Shown in pieces: positions 40,867 through 48,900 of a stretch of 48,900 nucleotides of DNA. Under the pieces are notes generated by a model. The model ran no database searches. It was not told where the DNA came from and saw only the letters and a program-made list of their open reading frames with translations. Location: NCBI GenBank assembly GCA_006212115.1, contig PDUK01000015.1:1-48900 (forward strand), written 5' to 3'. The first letter of the stretch is position 1. Each line of letters opens with the position of its first letter. The position numbers and the translations under genes are program-made. This DNA comes from Thalassolituus sp. GTDB lineage: Bacteria > Pseudomonadota > Gammaproteobacteria > Pseudomonadales > Oceanobacteraceae.

Positions 40867-41807
40867 CACTCACCTCCTTGAATACGACTGATCGCTGATT
40901 GCACCGACGCTAAATCTCCAGTTCCGACAACCGGCAACGACTTATCAATACGCTTGTTCAGTCCAGCAATAACCTTCCCAGGTCCAAACTCAACGGCCAG
41001 GTCACCGTGGTGTCTGATTGCTGGGATGGCGCCAGTCCAATTTACTGGGCTGTATAGCTGCTGCAGAAGGCGCTGCGGAATCTCTTCCAATGTTGCCGGA
41101 GCATTGCCAACGTTGTGGTAAACCGGAAATTTGGGAGCGCGCCAGGAAATCGCACCGAGGTCCGCTTCAAATTCAGCCGCTGCCGCTTTCATCAAACTTG
41201 AATGAAACGGCCCACTGACGGCGAGTGGCAGCGCACGTTTAGCGCCTGCTTCCTTCGCGAATTCAATGGCCTTTTCAATGCCGGCCTGCTCACCCGCAAT
41301 AACAATCTGCCCTGGCGCATTAAAGTTGGCAGGTTCAACAACACCCGCCTGAGATGCCTTTTCGCAGACATCAACGATCTGGTCGTCGGAAAGTCCGAGA
41401 ACTGCTGCCATGCCGCCCTTGCCTTCCGGAACGGCAGCCTCCATCAACTGCCCGCGACGGCGCACCAGTTTCACCGCATCAGAGAAATCAATGGCGTCCG
41501 CCGCTACCAGTGCGGAGTACTCACCCAAAGAATGCCCCGCTCCCGCTACGACAGTCAGAGCCGGGCACTGTGCAGTGATTACCCTCCAGATGGCAACGCT
41601 TGCAGCAAGTAAAGCCGGCTGAGTATTAAAAGTCTGGTTGAGTGTGGTATCGGGCCCTTCTGAGACCATTGCCCACAAATCGAAACCAAGCGCCTCGGAC
41701 GCTTCAGAGAAGGTCTCGTTTATTTGAGAGTATTCATTAGCTATGTCGGATAGCATGCCGACTTGCTGTGCCCCCTGACCAGGGAAAAAGGCAATCACAT
41801 CAGTCAT
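40866..41807 (-). CDS. fabD: Malonyl-CoA:ACP transacylase
   Basis: 313 aa. FabD loads malonate from CoA onto ACP. Seen: FFPGQGAQQVGMLSDIANEY at the N terminus, active Ser in GAGHSLGEYSALVAADAIDF near residue 93, the catalytic His in LPLAVSGPFHSSLMKAA near 200, and the closing AVEFGPGKVIAGLNKRI. A 144-base gap separates it from plsX, where fabH is found in enterobacteria but not here. The gap contains a pair of GTGACAACA repeats. Confidence 0.96.
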   Translation of the reverse strand: MTDVIAFFPGQGAQQVGMLSDIANEYSQINETFSEASEALGFDLWAMVSEGPDTTLNQTFNTQPALLAASVAIWRVITAQCPALTVVAGAGHSLGEYSALVAADAIDFSDAVKLVRRRGQLMEAAVPEGKGGMAAVLGLSDDQIVDVCEKASQAGVVEPANFNAPGQIVIAGEQAGIEKAIEFAKEAGAKRALPLAVSGPFHSSLMKAAAAEFEADLGAISWRAPKFPVYHNVGNAPATLEEIPQRLLQQLYSPVNWTGAIPAIRHHGDLAVEFGPGKVIAGLNKRIDKSLPVVGTGDLASVQSAISRIQGGE

Positions 41808-41830
41808 TGCAAAACCTTATCGTTATTTTA

Positions 41831-41895
41831 GTGACAACACCCGAACGCCAGAGCTACTGAATGTCGATGAATTCGGGCGCATTATTGTGACAACA
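41831..41895. repeat. Two 9-base direct repeats in the plsX-fabD gap
   Basis: GTGACAACA at 41831-41839 and 41887-41895, each preceded by ATT(T/A)T-like sequence (ATTTTA and ATTATT), 56 bases apart. They could be a regulator site; function is unproven. I see no clean promoter in this gap. Confidence 0.4.
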
Positions 41896-41951
41896 TTTCC
41901 GTTGAATTGCACACCTGAACCGGCGCGTTTTCCCCCACAGAGAAGATACGC

Positions 41952-42962
41952 TCAGATGCAATCTCGACTAAGAGCCTGATATTCTCGTTCTAAATCCTGA
42001 TGGGATCGTTCCCGGACCTGCCGCACCATATACTCCAATGCATAACGAAACGCGCGCTCATCGGACTTTCCGTGGGTTTTCGCTATATTTCCCGCTACGC
42101 CAAGTAGCATTGCTCCACCATGACGCGCAGGCGAAACTTGCCTGTCAATGCGCCGCATGGTTGCTTTCCACAGAGGTAAGAACCAGCGCAGCGCCAATGA
42201 TGACCTCAGCTCGGAACCCATCATATCCAATAGCCACTCGATTAAACCCTCAGTTGTTTTAAGGGTGATGTTGCCCGAGTACCCATCACAAACAACAGCG
42301 TTAAGCTGACCATCAAACAGGTGGTCGCCTTCGCAGAATCCATCATAGAACTCCGTCAACTCCCGGCCAAACAACTCGCCTGCAGCTTTAACTGTATCGG
42401 TACCCTTACCCGGCTCGCTTCCGATATTCAGTAATGCTATACGGGGGGACTGAATACCGCCCGCGCGGTACCATGCAACAGCCAGCATACCTAATTGAAG
42501 TAGCTGCTCTGACGTCATGCAGATGTTTGCACCGAGATCGAGCATCAGCAGCGGCTGCCCTTTTGTTGGTAGCTGCGTTGCCAGTGCGGGTCTCTCGACG
42601 CCCTGTAAACCACCGAGATGCTTGCGCGACATCACCAGTAAGGCTGCCGTGTTACCGATAGACAGAACACCTTGAGCCTTTCCTTCTGCATGCAGCGTTA
42701 AACAAACCGCCATGCTGGAATCGCCGCGCTCACGAAGCGCTTGGCGAGCCGAGTCTTCCATTCGGACGTGATCGCCACAGGATATAATCCGGGTGCGAGG
42801 CTGATACCGACCCAGAGTCTTTCGAGCAAGAGTGTGAAGAGATTCGTGGAGGGGGAGGAGAATTTCGACGTCAGGATCATTTTTCAACAATGCCCGACAG
42901 GCCTTAAACGCGACGCGGGGACCTAAGTCCCCGCCCATTGCATCAACTGCTATGGTAACCAT
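41952..42962 (-). CDS. plsX: Phosphate acyltransferase PlsX
   Basis: 336 aa. It converts acyl-ACP and phosphate into acyl-phosphate for glycerolipid synthesis with PlsY. Seen: MVTIAVDAMGGDLGPRVAFK start, SSMAVCLTLHAEGKAQGVLS, the conserved GNTAALL region (IGNTAALLVMSR), LMLDLGANICMTSEQLLQLG, LNIGSEPGKGTDTVKAAGEL, and FCEGDHLFDGQLNAVVCDGY. The gene starts three bases after the rpmF stop with no good ribosome site of its own, so coupling is likely. Position in rpmF-plsX-fab is standard. The start ATG is the first in this frame after rpmF. Confidence 0.95.
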   Translation of the reverse strand: MVTIAVDAMGGDLGPRVAFKACRALLKNDPDVEILLPLHESLHTLARKTLGRYQPRTRIISCGDHVRMEDSARQALRERGDSSMAVCLTLHAEGKAQGVLSIGNTAALLVMSRKHLGGLQGVERPALATQLPTKGQPLLMLDLGANICMTSEQLLQLGMLAVAWYRAGGIQSPRIALLNIGSEPGKGTDTVKAAGELFGRELTEFYDGFCEGDHLFDGQLNAVVCDGYSGNITLKTTEGLIEWLLDMMGSELRSSLALRWFLPLWKATMRRIDRQVSPARHGGAMLLGVAGNIAKTHGKSDERAFRYALEYMVRQVRERSHQDLEREYQALSRDCI

Positions 42963-42965
42963 AGA

Positions 42966-43151
42966 TTAGTTGCTGCCAGTCTCCACGACTTTTTTGCCAC
43001 GGTAGAAACCGTCAGCGCTTACGTGGTGACGACGATGAGTTTCGCCGGTAGTAGCGTCTGTAGACAGGGCGATGTTGTTAGTATCAACCGCGTCATGAGA
43101 GCGACGCATGCCGCGCTTAGAACGTGTTACTTTGCTTTTTTGAACCGCCAT
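42966..43151 (-). CDS. rpmF: 50S ribosomal protein L32
   Basis: 61 aa, basic, with the family start [20 protein letters not shown] and the later [25 protein letters not shown] lies nine bases before the ATG. The yceD-rpmF-plsX order is very widely conserved. No zinc cysteines are present, as in the C- form typical of E. coli L32. Confidence 0.97.
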   Translation of the reverse strand: MAVQKSKVTRSKRGMRRSHDAVDTNNIALSTDATTGETHRRHHVSADGFYRGKKVVETGSN

Positions 43152-43172
43152 GATAAGGCTCCTGATTAATCG

Positions 43173-43694
43173 CTATTTCTGTTTAAGCTGCGCCAGAACG
43201 TCAAACGGATTAGGCCGTTCTTCTTCCTCAGCGGCAATGTCTTCTTCGGGCTCAATTTTGAACGCCTGGCACTCACCTTGAGGGTGCATAGGAAAATCAG
43301 GGAGGTTCAGCAGTAGCTCGTCCTCAATGGTCTCCCACAAATCTAACCGGCCATCCTCATCGAGTTCAGCGGGCTCAAGACGCTTCGGCAGCGCCCTGGC
43401 CTGATCGTCGTTTAATACAAGACCAAGTCTGAAACTGGCTTCAATAGTGAAGCTCACATCCTCAAGACAGCGCTGGCATTCCATTACAACCCCAACACTG
43501 CATTCGCCAGAAAGTACTCGCAAATGCTCTTCGTCCCGGCTGAATTCAACATCACAATTCACGTCAGGTGAACTGGAGCGAACAACGCCAGCCAGTCGGG
43601 TTAAATCTGCGCTGCTGATTATACCTGTAAGTTGTTGATTTACTTCAACTAACTTGAGTCCGTCAACGCGCTTTGGTAATGGAGCCACTGTCAT
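43173..43694 (-). CDS. yceD: YceD/DUF177 family protein
   Basis: 173 aa from ATG 43694, exactly the length of E. coli YceD; a GTG at 43724 would add ten residues. Seen: LKLVEVNQQLTGIISSADLTR, VVMECQRCLEDVSF (CX2C), the DLWETIEDELLLNLPDFPMH block, GECQAF, and the closing RPNPFDVLAQLKQK, a family hallmark. It is always upstream of rpmF; in plants and bacteria the family is implicated in 23S rRNA or ribosome accumulation, but the mechanism is unclear. No ribosome site is obvious at this start. Confidence 0.93.
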   Translation of the reverse strand: MTVAPLPKRVDGLKLVEVNQQLTGIISSADLTRLAGVVRSSSPDVNCDVEFSRDEEHLRVLSGECSVGVVMECQRCLEDVSFTIEASFRLGLVLNDDQARALPKRLEPAELDEDGRLDLWETIEDELLLNLPDFPMHPQGECQAFKIEPEEDIAAEEEERPNPFDVLAQLKQK

Positions 43695-43780
43695 AGTGCG
43701 CGACACTATATGGATGTCGCCCACTTATGTCAAAGAGTTTTCGCGCCAACCACCGTTCTATCTGGCGGCGGCGCAGTTAC

Positions 43781-44758
43781 TCAGCGCATCGTCATAACCT
43801 GAGTGCTGAAAAATGAAGCCACACCTTTACCAAAGCTGGCGCCGAAGCGTTCCATAAATTCAACGAACGGGTCTTTGTTAATCGTGTAGCTCACCAGCTC
43901 TTCGGTTCCAAGGAAATCTCGTGCGACTTGAGATGATGATGCAAGACCATCGACAAGACCATGTTCCATAGCCTGTTCGCCAGTCCATACCAAGCCTGAA
44001 AACAGATCTGGATTATTGGCCAGTCGGTCACCGCGGCCTAACTTAACCTGGGCGATAAACTGCTTGTGAGTTGTGTCGAGCACACCTTCCCAGAATACTT
44101 TCTCCTCTTCTCGCTGAGGAGAAAAAGGATCGAGGAATGCTTTATGCTCCCCGGACGTATACAGGCGACGCTCCACACCTAGCTTGTCCATGGCCTCTAC
44201 AAAGCCAAACCCAGAGCCGACGACACCGATAGAACCAACCAGGCTGGCCTTGTCAGCGTATATCTCATCTGCAGCAGCAGCGATGTAATAGGCACCAGAC
44301 GCACCGATATCCACAATGACCGCGTAAACTGGAAAGTCAGGACGAGTGGATTTCAGGCGAATAATCTCATCGAAGACATACCCCGACTGCACTGGACTTC
44401 CCCCAGGGCTATTGATTCGCAGTATCAAGCCTAGTGCGTCTTCATTATCAAACGCATCGCGCATGGCACCAATTATTCGATCCGCACTGGCCTCCTCATC
44501 GGCAGAGATGGCACCGCGCACTTCGACTACTGCCGCATGCGGCCCCGTCGCAAAAGAAGAACTTCCATCGCCGGCTTTTCCTGCGCCGCCGTATATAATC
44601 GCAGCGATAATAAACAGGTAACTGAAGGTCAGAAGCTTAAAGAATATCCCCCAGCGGCGCGCTGTGCGTTGCTCCTGCTGGGATGCCATCAATGCCTTCT
44701 CTATCAACTTCCATTCTTTGCTGTTGTCTTCGGGGCGCGAATATTGGTTGTTATCCAT
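43781..44758 (-). CDS. sppA: Short signal peptide peptidase SppA (S49 family)
   Basis: 325 aa, the short single-domain form rather than the 618-aa E. coli protein. Inner membrane serine-lysine protease that degrades cleaved signal peptides. Seen: N-terminal membrane segment (FKLLTFSYLFIIAAIIYGGA near residues 46-66), then the S49 domain: VEVRGAISADEEASADRIIG, LRINSPGGSPVQSGYVFDEI, nucleophile Ser in DIGASGAYYIAAAADEIYAD, GSIGVVGSGFGF, and the general-base Lys in YTSGEHKAFLDPFSP. The start overlaps the HAD gene by eight bases (ATGGATAA). Confidence 0.93.
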   Translation of the reverse strand: MDNNQYSRPEDNSKEWKLIEKALMASQQEQRTARRWGIFFKLLTFSYLFIIAAIIYGGAGKAGDGSSSFATGPHAAVVEVRGAISADEEASADRIIGAMRDAFDNEDALGLILRINSPGGSPVQSGYVFDEIIRLKSTRPDFPVYAVIVDIGASGAYYIAAAADEIYADKASLVGSIGVVGSGFGFVEAMDKLGVERRLYTSGEHKAFLDPFSPQREEEKVFWEGVLDTTHKQFIAQVKLGRGDRLANNPDLFSGLVWTGEQAMEHGLVDGLASSSQVARDFLGTEELVSYTINKDPFVEFMERFGASFGKGVASFFSTQVMTMR

Positions 44759-45404
44759 GAATCTCTATCCAGTTTGAAAGTTCGTCAATGCTATGACAGA
44801 TAACCTCAGGCCCACAAGCTTGCAGACGGCTCTCGTCGTGCGCGCCGTGACTCATACCCACAGTCGCCATGCCAATCGTTGCAGCCATCTGCAAATCATA
44901 TGTCGTATCCCCAACCATTAGCGCCTCCTTTGCCGAAACGCCCGCTGCCTCAAGAATCTGACTCAGCATTAATGGATGCGGTTTAGACTGCGTTTCGTCT
45001 GCGCAGCGTGTGAAGTGAAATGCACTAGTCATATCAAGATCAGCAAGAATCCGGTCCAGCCCCTTCCTGCTCTTGCCTGTTGCAACTGCAAGCTGCCGCC
45101 CCTGCTCAGATAGCTTTGCAAGCATATCAGTAGCACCCGGAAACAGTGCCATTGGTACCGAGCTGTCATAAACAAAGCACCGAGCATAAGCTTCCCTCAT
45201 CAGGGGCATCTGCTCGATCGTTATTTCAGGCCATACAGTCTGAATGGCCTCTGGCAGCCCGAGGCCTATGATGTTTTGTATGTCGCTATCAGGCGCCACC
45301 CGCAAACCAACATGCGCAGCCGCCATGCGCATTGAATCCACAATCCGCCCTGTTGAATCAGAGAGGGTGCCGTCCCAGTCGAAAATCACCAACGAATACT
45401 TCAA
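44751..45404 (-). CDS. HAD-IA family phosphatase, phosphoglycolate phosphatase-like
   Basis: 217 aa from the TTG at 45404, which overlaps the rluC stop (TTGA) and has GGAGAG five bases upstream; another TTG at 45425 is possible. Seen: motif I VIFDWDGTLSDSTGRI (nucleophile and acid/base Asp), motif II/III LAVATGKSRKGLDRILAD, and motif IV MVGDTTYDLQMAATIGMATV. The cap region is the alpha-helical C1 type. The gene is regularly found between rluC and sppA in gammaproteobacteria; the substrate is unknown, with phosphoglycolate or nucleotide monophosphates likely from family. Confidence 0.92.
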   Translation of the reverse strand: MKYSLVIFDWDGTLSDSTGRIVDSMRMAAAHVGLRVAPDSDIQNIIGLGLPEAIQTVWPEITIEQMPLMREAYARCFVYDSSVPMALFPGATDMLAKLSEQGRQLAVATGKSRKGLDRILADLDMTSAFHFTRCADETQSKPHPLMLSQILEAAGVSAKEALMVGDTTYDLQMAATIGMATVGMSHGAHDESRLQACGPEVICHSIDELSNWIEIHG

Positions 45405-46375
45405 AGTAACTCTCCAGACAAACAATCCACACTCTTATATGCCGCCTTAAGTTCCGCATCGGGAGGTGCAACAAGCCTTACCCGTTCACCTGTTAACGGA
45501 TGCGCAAAACCCAGCTTCCAGGCATGAAGGCACAACCTCCTTATTCCGGTAGCCTTATCCTGCTCGGCTTCTGTGCGGTCGCTGTATTTCTCGTCGCCTG
45601 CAATTGTATTGCCTTGAGACAAGCAGTGAACACGTATCTGGTGGGTCCGACCTGTCACAGGCTCAGCTTCGATCAATGCGTATTGTCGTCCCGATTCCAG
45701 CAATCTTGTTCGTGTGTGACAGGACTTCCCCTCGTCACTGACAACAACGATGCGTTCTCCAGACTTTCTTTCCGTTCTCAATAACGGCAGGCGAATATCG
45801 GTTACAGCAGCATCCCAATGGCCATGCACAAGAGCAAGATACTTTTTGCTAATACCTTTCTTATCTACCAGCATTTTTTGCAATACGGTAAGCGCCTTTC
45901 GCTTCTTGGCAACAAGAATGACCCCCGACGTATCCCGATCGAGGCGATGAACCAGCTCGAGAAATGAATGGTCCGGCCGCATCTTTCGCAGCGCTTCAAT
46001 CATACCAAGCGACACACCACTGCCCCCGTGCACCGCCAAACCGTGCGGCTTATTGATGGCGAGTAGCGCTTCATCCTCAAACAGGATGCTATCGTTGAGA
46101 ATCCTCTGGAGTTTCGGCGATACGTCAGGAGTCTCATTGGCTTCCGGCAACCGCACTGGTGGTACGCGAACCTGATCCCCTTTTTGCAAGCGGCTATCGG
46201 CCTTCGCGCGCTTCTTATTGATGCGTACCTCACCCTTTCTGATGATGCGATACACAAGCGTCTTAGGTGCCCCTTTTAAGAGTGCCAAAAGGAAGTTATC
46301 CAGCCTCTGGCCTTCATTTTCCTCACCAACAACCAGAAGATTCACCTGTGCGGGATTGATACTTTGTTTCGCCAT
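45401..46375 (-). CDS. rluC: Ribosomal large subunit pseudouridine synthase C
   Basis: 324 aa from ATG 46375. Isomerises U955, U2504 and U2580 of 23S rRNA in E. coli. Seen: an N-terminal S4 RNA-binding domain (GQRLDNFLLALLKGAPKTLV and YRIIRKGEVRINKKRAKADS), catalytic Asp in LVHRLDRDTSGVILVAKKRK near residues 135-155, GRTHQIRVHCLSQGNTIAGD and the closing ALHAWKLGF-like LCLHAWKLGFAHPLTGERVR. An in-frame start at 46429 is rejected because it would place the promoter region inside the gene. It is divergent from rne as is usual in gammaproteobacteria. Confidence 0.95.
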   Translation of the reverse strand: MAKQSINPAQVNLLVVGEENEGQRLDNFLLALLKGAPKTLVYRIIRKGEVRINKKRAKADSRLQKGDQVRVPPVRLPEANETPDVSPKLQRILNDSILFEDEALLAINKPHGLAVHGGSGVSLGMIEALRKMRPDHSFLELVHRLDRDTSGVILVAKKRKALTVLQKMLVDKKGISKKYLALVHGHWDAAVTDIRLPLLRTERKSGERIVVVSDEGKSCHTRTRLLESGRQYALIEAEPVTGRTHQIRVHCLSQGNTIAGDEKYSDRTEAEQDKATGIRRLCLHAWKLGFAHPLTGERVRLVAPPDAELKAAYKSVDCLSGELL

Positions 46376-46412
46376 GCAGTTTTGTCGCCCGAATTTATTT
46401 TTACATGGGCAA

Positions 46413-46441
46413 TTGCTGCCACTGATCATTGTTGCTATATT
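46413..46441 (+). promoter_or_regulatory. Sigma70 promoter for rne
   Basis: TTGCTG (46413-46418), 17-base spacer, TATATT (46436-46441). Transcription would begin near 46448. Its -10 overlaps the -10 of the rluC promoter on the other strand. Confidence 0.6.
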
Positions 46442-46461
46442 CCGGCGTGATCGGGTGTAAA
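46434..46461 (-). promoter_or_regulatory. Possible rluC promoter overlapping the rne promoter
   Basis: Minus strand TTTACA (46456-46461), 16-base spacer, TATAGC (46434-46439), giving a leader of about 50 bases to the rluC start. The -10 is partly shared with the rne -10. Confidence 0.45.
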
Positions 46462-46959
46462 CCGAACATAAGCAGCGCTCATCGACTGGCTGTATTCAGT
46501 CGACAGAATAACGCTCCCCGGTCAGGCCGCGAGGCGGCAGAGTATAAAGGAAGATGGATACGGTAAACACTTCTTCCAAGAATTGATTCGGCGGAATGAT
46601 TCCGCCCGGTGAGATAAACCGCGCAGCTACCTGCAGGCAATCTCGCATTATCAAATTATGGACAGTGTCGGTGTAGCAGAGCGAAGTAAATAACACACTC
46701 GCCCCTCACCAGTGCTTTGAAGACGCAACCAGTAAGACGGACTCCATGGCAAAGCACCCATAAATATTTTGGTAATAACCGGCCCTGTAGGCCGTGATGA
46801 ACACTGCGAAAGTGATAAAGATTTCACCTGTCGCGCACCGCGTGCGAGACAGGAAGACAAAGCGTTTAGTCGCTACTATCCTTCGCTGCTGAGCAAACAC
46901 AGCAGACAGGTCCTGCGTTGCCAGGCAGGTACGTTGCCCAACAGAGTAATACGTACCGC
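46448..46959 (+). promoter_or_regulatory. Long hairpin-rich 5' leader of rne
   Basis: About 510 bases with no gene I accept. Predicted hairpins by eye: 46590-46606 (GGCGGAA/TTCCGCC), 46780-46794 (CGGCC/GGCCG), 46827-46853 (a 12-base stem with one mismatch), 46886-46905 (CTGCTG/CAGCAG) and 46912-46929 (CCTGC/GCAGG). In E. coli the long rne leader mediates autoregulation by RNase E; a similar role here is inference. Confidence 0.65.
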
Positions 46960-48900
46960 ATGAAAAGAATGCTGATAAACGCCACTCAGACAGAAGAGTT
47001 GCGTGTTGCACTTGTAGACGGCCAGAAACTGTATGACCTTGACATTGAGTCTGGTGGTCGCGAGCAGAAGAAATCGAACATCTACAAGGGTAAGATCACC
47101 CGTATCGAGCCTAGCCTCGAAGCCGCGTTTGTGGATTTTGGCGCCGAACGCCATGGCTTCCTCCCCCTCAAAGAGATCTCCCGAGAATATTTCTGCAAAG
47201 ATCCGGGCCCCGGTCGCATCAATATCAAAGAGGTATTGAAAGAAGGCCAGGAAGTCATCGTTCAGGTTGACAAAGAAGAGCGCGGCAACAAAGGCGCAGC
47301 CCTGACGACTCAGGTGAGCCTGGCTGGCCGCTATCTTGTACTGATGCCAAATAATGCACGTGCAGGCGGAATCTCTCGTCGCATTGAAGGCGATGAGCGC
47401 ACTCAATTGCGTGAAGCAATGAAGGGCGTGAGCGTACCAGACAAGATGGGCGTCATCGTTCGCACTGCAGGTATTGGCCGCTCAAGCGAAGAACTGCAGG
47501 CGGACCTCGACTACCTGGTTCACTTATGGGATGCGATTTCACGCGCGTCCGAAGAACGTGACGCCCCTGCACTTCTGCTCCAGGAGAGCAACGTCGTTAT
47601 TCGTGCGATTCGCGATTACCTGCGCCAGGACATCGGTGAGGTACTGATTGATACGGACGCTGCACATCAGGAGGCACTGGCGTTTGTTCAACAGGTGATG
47701 CCGCAATATCAGAACAAATTTAAGCGCTACGATGATCCAGTCCCCCTCTTCAACCGCTACCAGATTGAAAGCCAGATCGAGAGTGCCTTCCAGCGTGAAG
47801 TAAAACTTCCGTCCGGCGGCTCCATCGTTATCGACCCAACAGAGGCTCTGGTATCTATCGATATCAACTCTGCTCGTGCAACTAAAGGCTCTGATATCGA
47901 AGAGACTGCACTGAATACCAACCTCGAAGCAGCAGACGAAATTGCACGTCAATTACGTTTACGCGACATGGGCGGTCTGGTTGTCATCGATTTCATCGAT
48001 ATGATGGCAAACAAAAACCAGCGCGAAGTTGAAAATCGTCTTAAGAAAGCACTCGAAGTCGACCGTGCTCGAGTTCAGGTTGGACGCATCTCCCGCTTCG
48101 GTTTGATGGAAATGTCGCGCCAGCGCCTGCGTCCATCTTTAGACGAAACCGCTGCGCACGTTTGCCCGCGCTGTAACGGCACTGGCGTTGTCCGCGACAC
48201 CAAGTCTTCCAGCCTGTCGATCCTCCGTCTGATCGAAGAAGAAGCTGCAAAAGATAATACTGCTCAGGTTCGCGCCATCGTTCCGGTTTCTGTGGCGTCT
48301 TTCCTTCTCAACGAGAAGCGCAGCCTGATCGCCGGCATCGAACAGCGCCACAATTGTTTGGTTATGGTCCTGCCAAATCCAAACATGGAAACACCGCACT
48401 ACGAAGTTCAGCGACTACGTCCGGACGACACTATGGTCGGCGAAGTATCGTATGAACATCGCCTTGATACAGAAGAACCAGAGCATCTGAGTGAAGCGCT
48501 TAACGCAGAGCCTGTGCGCCAGCAGGAAGCGGCAGTCAGTACTGTTCCACGCCGCGCCGCGCCAGTTGTCCAGGCCGAGCCGGAAACGGCACAACCTTCA
48601 GGGCTCTGGGGGCGAATCGGTCAGGCACTGTCTACCCTTCTCGCTTCAGATAAAGAGCCTGAAGCAGCGCCTCGCCCAGAAGTTCGTGTTAACAAAAACA
48701 CGAAGTCAGAGAGCAAAGGTAAAAACGCCAAAAACAATCGTCGCGACGGCCGTCGCAAGTCGGACGACAACGACGACAAACGTCGTAATGGTCGACAGCA
48801 GGACAAGGCGCGCACTAGTAAGAATACTGACAAGCCATCCAACGAGCGTAATGGCAAAAACAATCGCAATCGCAACGCCGACCGCGACAACAACGATGGC
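46960..48900 (+). CDS. rne: Ribonuclease E (3' end outside the window)
   Basis: 647 codons to the window edge, no stop yet. RNase E is the essential endonuclease of mRNA decay and rRNA/tRNA processing and scaffolds the degradosome. Seen: start [21 protein letters not shown]1 domain ([20 protein letters not shown]), 5' sensor region, the DNase I-like catalytic site with [20 protein letters not shown] and [20 protein letters not shown] (metal Asp residues), and the zinc-link [12 protein letters not shown]. The C-terminal part after residue of about 520 turns into a disordered Arg/Asn/Asp/Lys-rich tail ([20 protein letters not shown]), the RNA-binding and scaffold part. Translation start has a weak ribosome site. 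The tail and partner-binding sites continue past the right edge. Confidence 0.97.
   Translation, partial: MKRMLINATQTEELRVALVDGQKLYDLDIESGGREQKKSNIYKGKITRIEPSLEAAFVDFGAERHGFLPLKEISREYFCKDPGPGRINIKEVLKEGQEVIVQVDKEERGNKGAALTTQVSLAGRYLVLMPNNARAGGISRRIEGDERTQLREAMKGVSVPDKMGVIVRTAGIGRSSEELQADLDYLVHLWDAISRASEERDAPALLLQESNVVIRAIRDYLRQDIGEVLIDTDAAHQEALAFVQQVMPQYQNKFKRYDDPVPLFNRYQIESQIESAFQREVKLPSGGSIVIDPTEALVSIDINSARATKGSDIEETALNTNLEAADEIARQLRLRDMGGLVVIDFIDMMANKNQREVENRLKKALEVDRARVQVGRISRFGLMEMSRQRLRPSLDETAAHVCPRCNGTGVVRDTKSSSLSILRLIEEEAAKDNTAQVRAIVPVSVASFLLNEKRSLIAGIEQRHNCLVMVLPNPNMETPHYEVQRLRPDDTMVGEVSYEHRLDTEEPEHLSEALNAEPVRQQEAAVSTVPRRAAPVVQAEPETAQPSGLWGRIGQALSTLLASDKEPEAAPRPEVRVNKNTKSESKGKNAKNNRRDGRRKSDDNDDKRRNGRQQDKARTSKNTDKPSNERNGKNNRNRNADRDNNDG

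Noticed and set aside
46706-47011. A 101-codon minus-strand frame in the rne leader
   Set aside because: It overlaps the start of rne and the hairpins of the leader; no ribosome site or family.

Overview
The window looks like a chromosomal stretch of a gammaproteobacterium, most likely a marine heterotroph of the Oceanospirillales/Alteromonadales/Pseudomonadales range. Reasons: the rne/rluC divergence, the rpmF-plsX-fabD-fabG-acpP-fabF-pabC-mltG-tmk-holB-pilZ order without fabH (as in pseudomonads), a TonB2-type energy transduction cluster, and a BicA-like bicarbonate transporter. The species cannot be named from the sequence alone. Almost all of it is dense, ordinary core genome. There is no prophage, insertion sequence, CRISPR array or rRNA.

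Layout. 1-2.6 kb: tRNA-Leu(UAA), a radical SAM protein, a DUF1285 protein and an exported DUF6160/FilA-like protein. 2.6-6.4 kb: the electron transfer flavoprotein module, with ETF-ubiquinone oxidoreductase divergent from etfBA and recognisable promoters on both sides. 6.5-15.4 kb: a UDP-glucose dehydrogenase-like gene whose active-site and cofactor motifs are eroded, followed by the type II secretion genes gspEFGHIJKLM; gspC, gspD and gspN are not here. 15.5-19.7 kb: glutathione reductase, convergent with rapA. 19.7-26.7 kb: a loosely packed stretch with a BicA-like SulP transporter, a lone tyrosine recombinase, phaB, thiI and xthA, with several inverted repeats in the gaps.

26.7-34.6 kb: a seven-gene minus-strand operon encoding an M16C (PreP-like) metalloprotease, a DUF3450 protein, TtpC, ExbB, ExbD, TonB and a TPR protein. 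Its stop and start codons abut or overlap throughout. This is the most suggestive unit in the window, because a TonB system tightly coupled to an M16 protease recalls the Fus protein-import system. 34.6-46.4 kb: the long minus-strand core cluster for fatty acid and phospholipid precursor synthesis, p-aminobenzoate, peptidoglycan, dTMP and the clamp loader, preceded by rluC, a HAD phosphatase, a short SppA, yceD and rpmF. 46.4-48.9 kb: rne (RNase E), reading off the right edge, behind a leader of about 510 bases rich in hairpins.

Functionally the window joins envelope energy and export machines (TonB2, T2SS), lipid synthesis, central electron transfer and RNA metabolism. Calls rest on motif recognition by eye; no database search was possible. 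Promoters and hairpins are read from sequence only.
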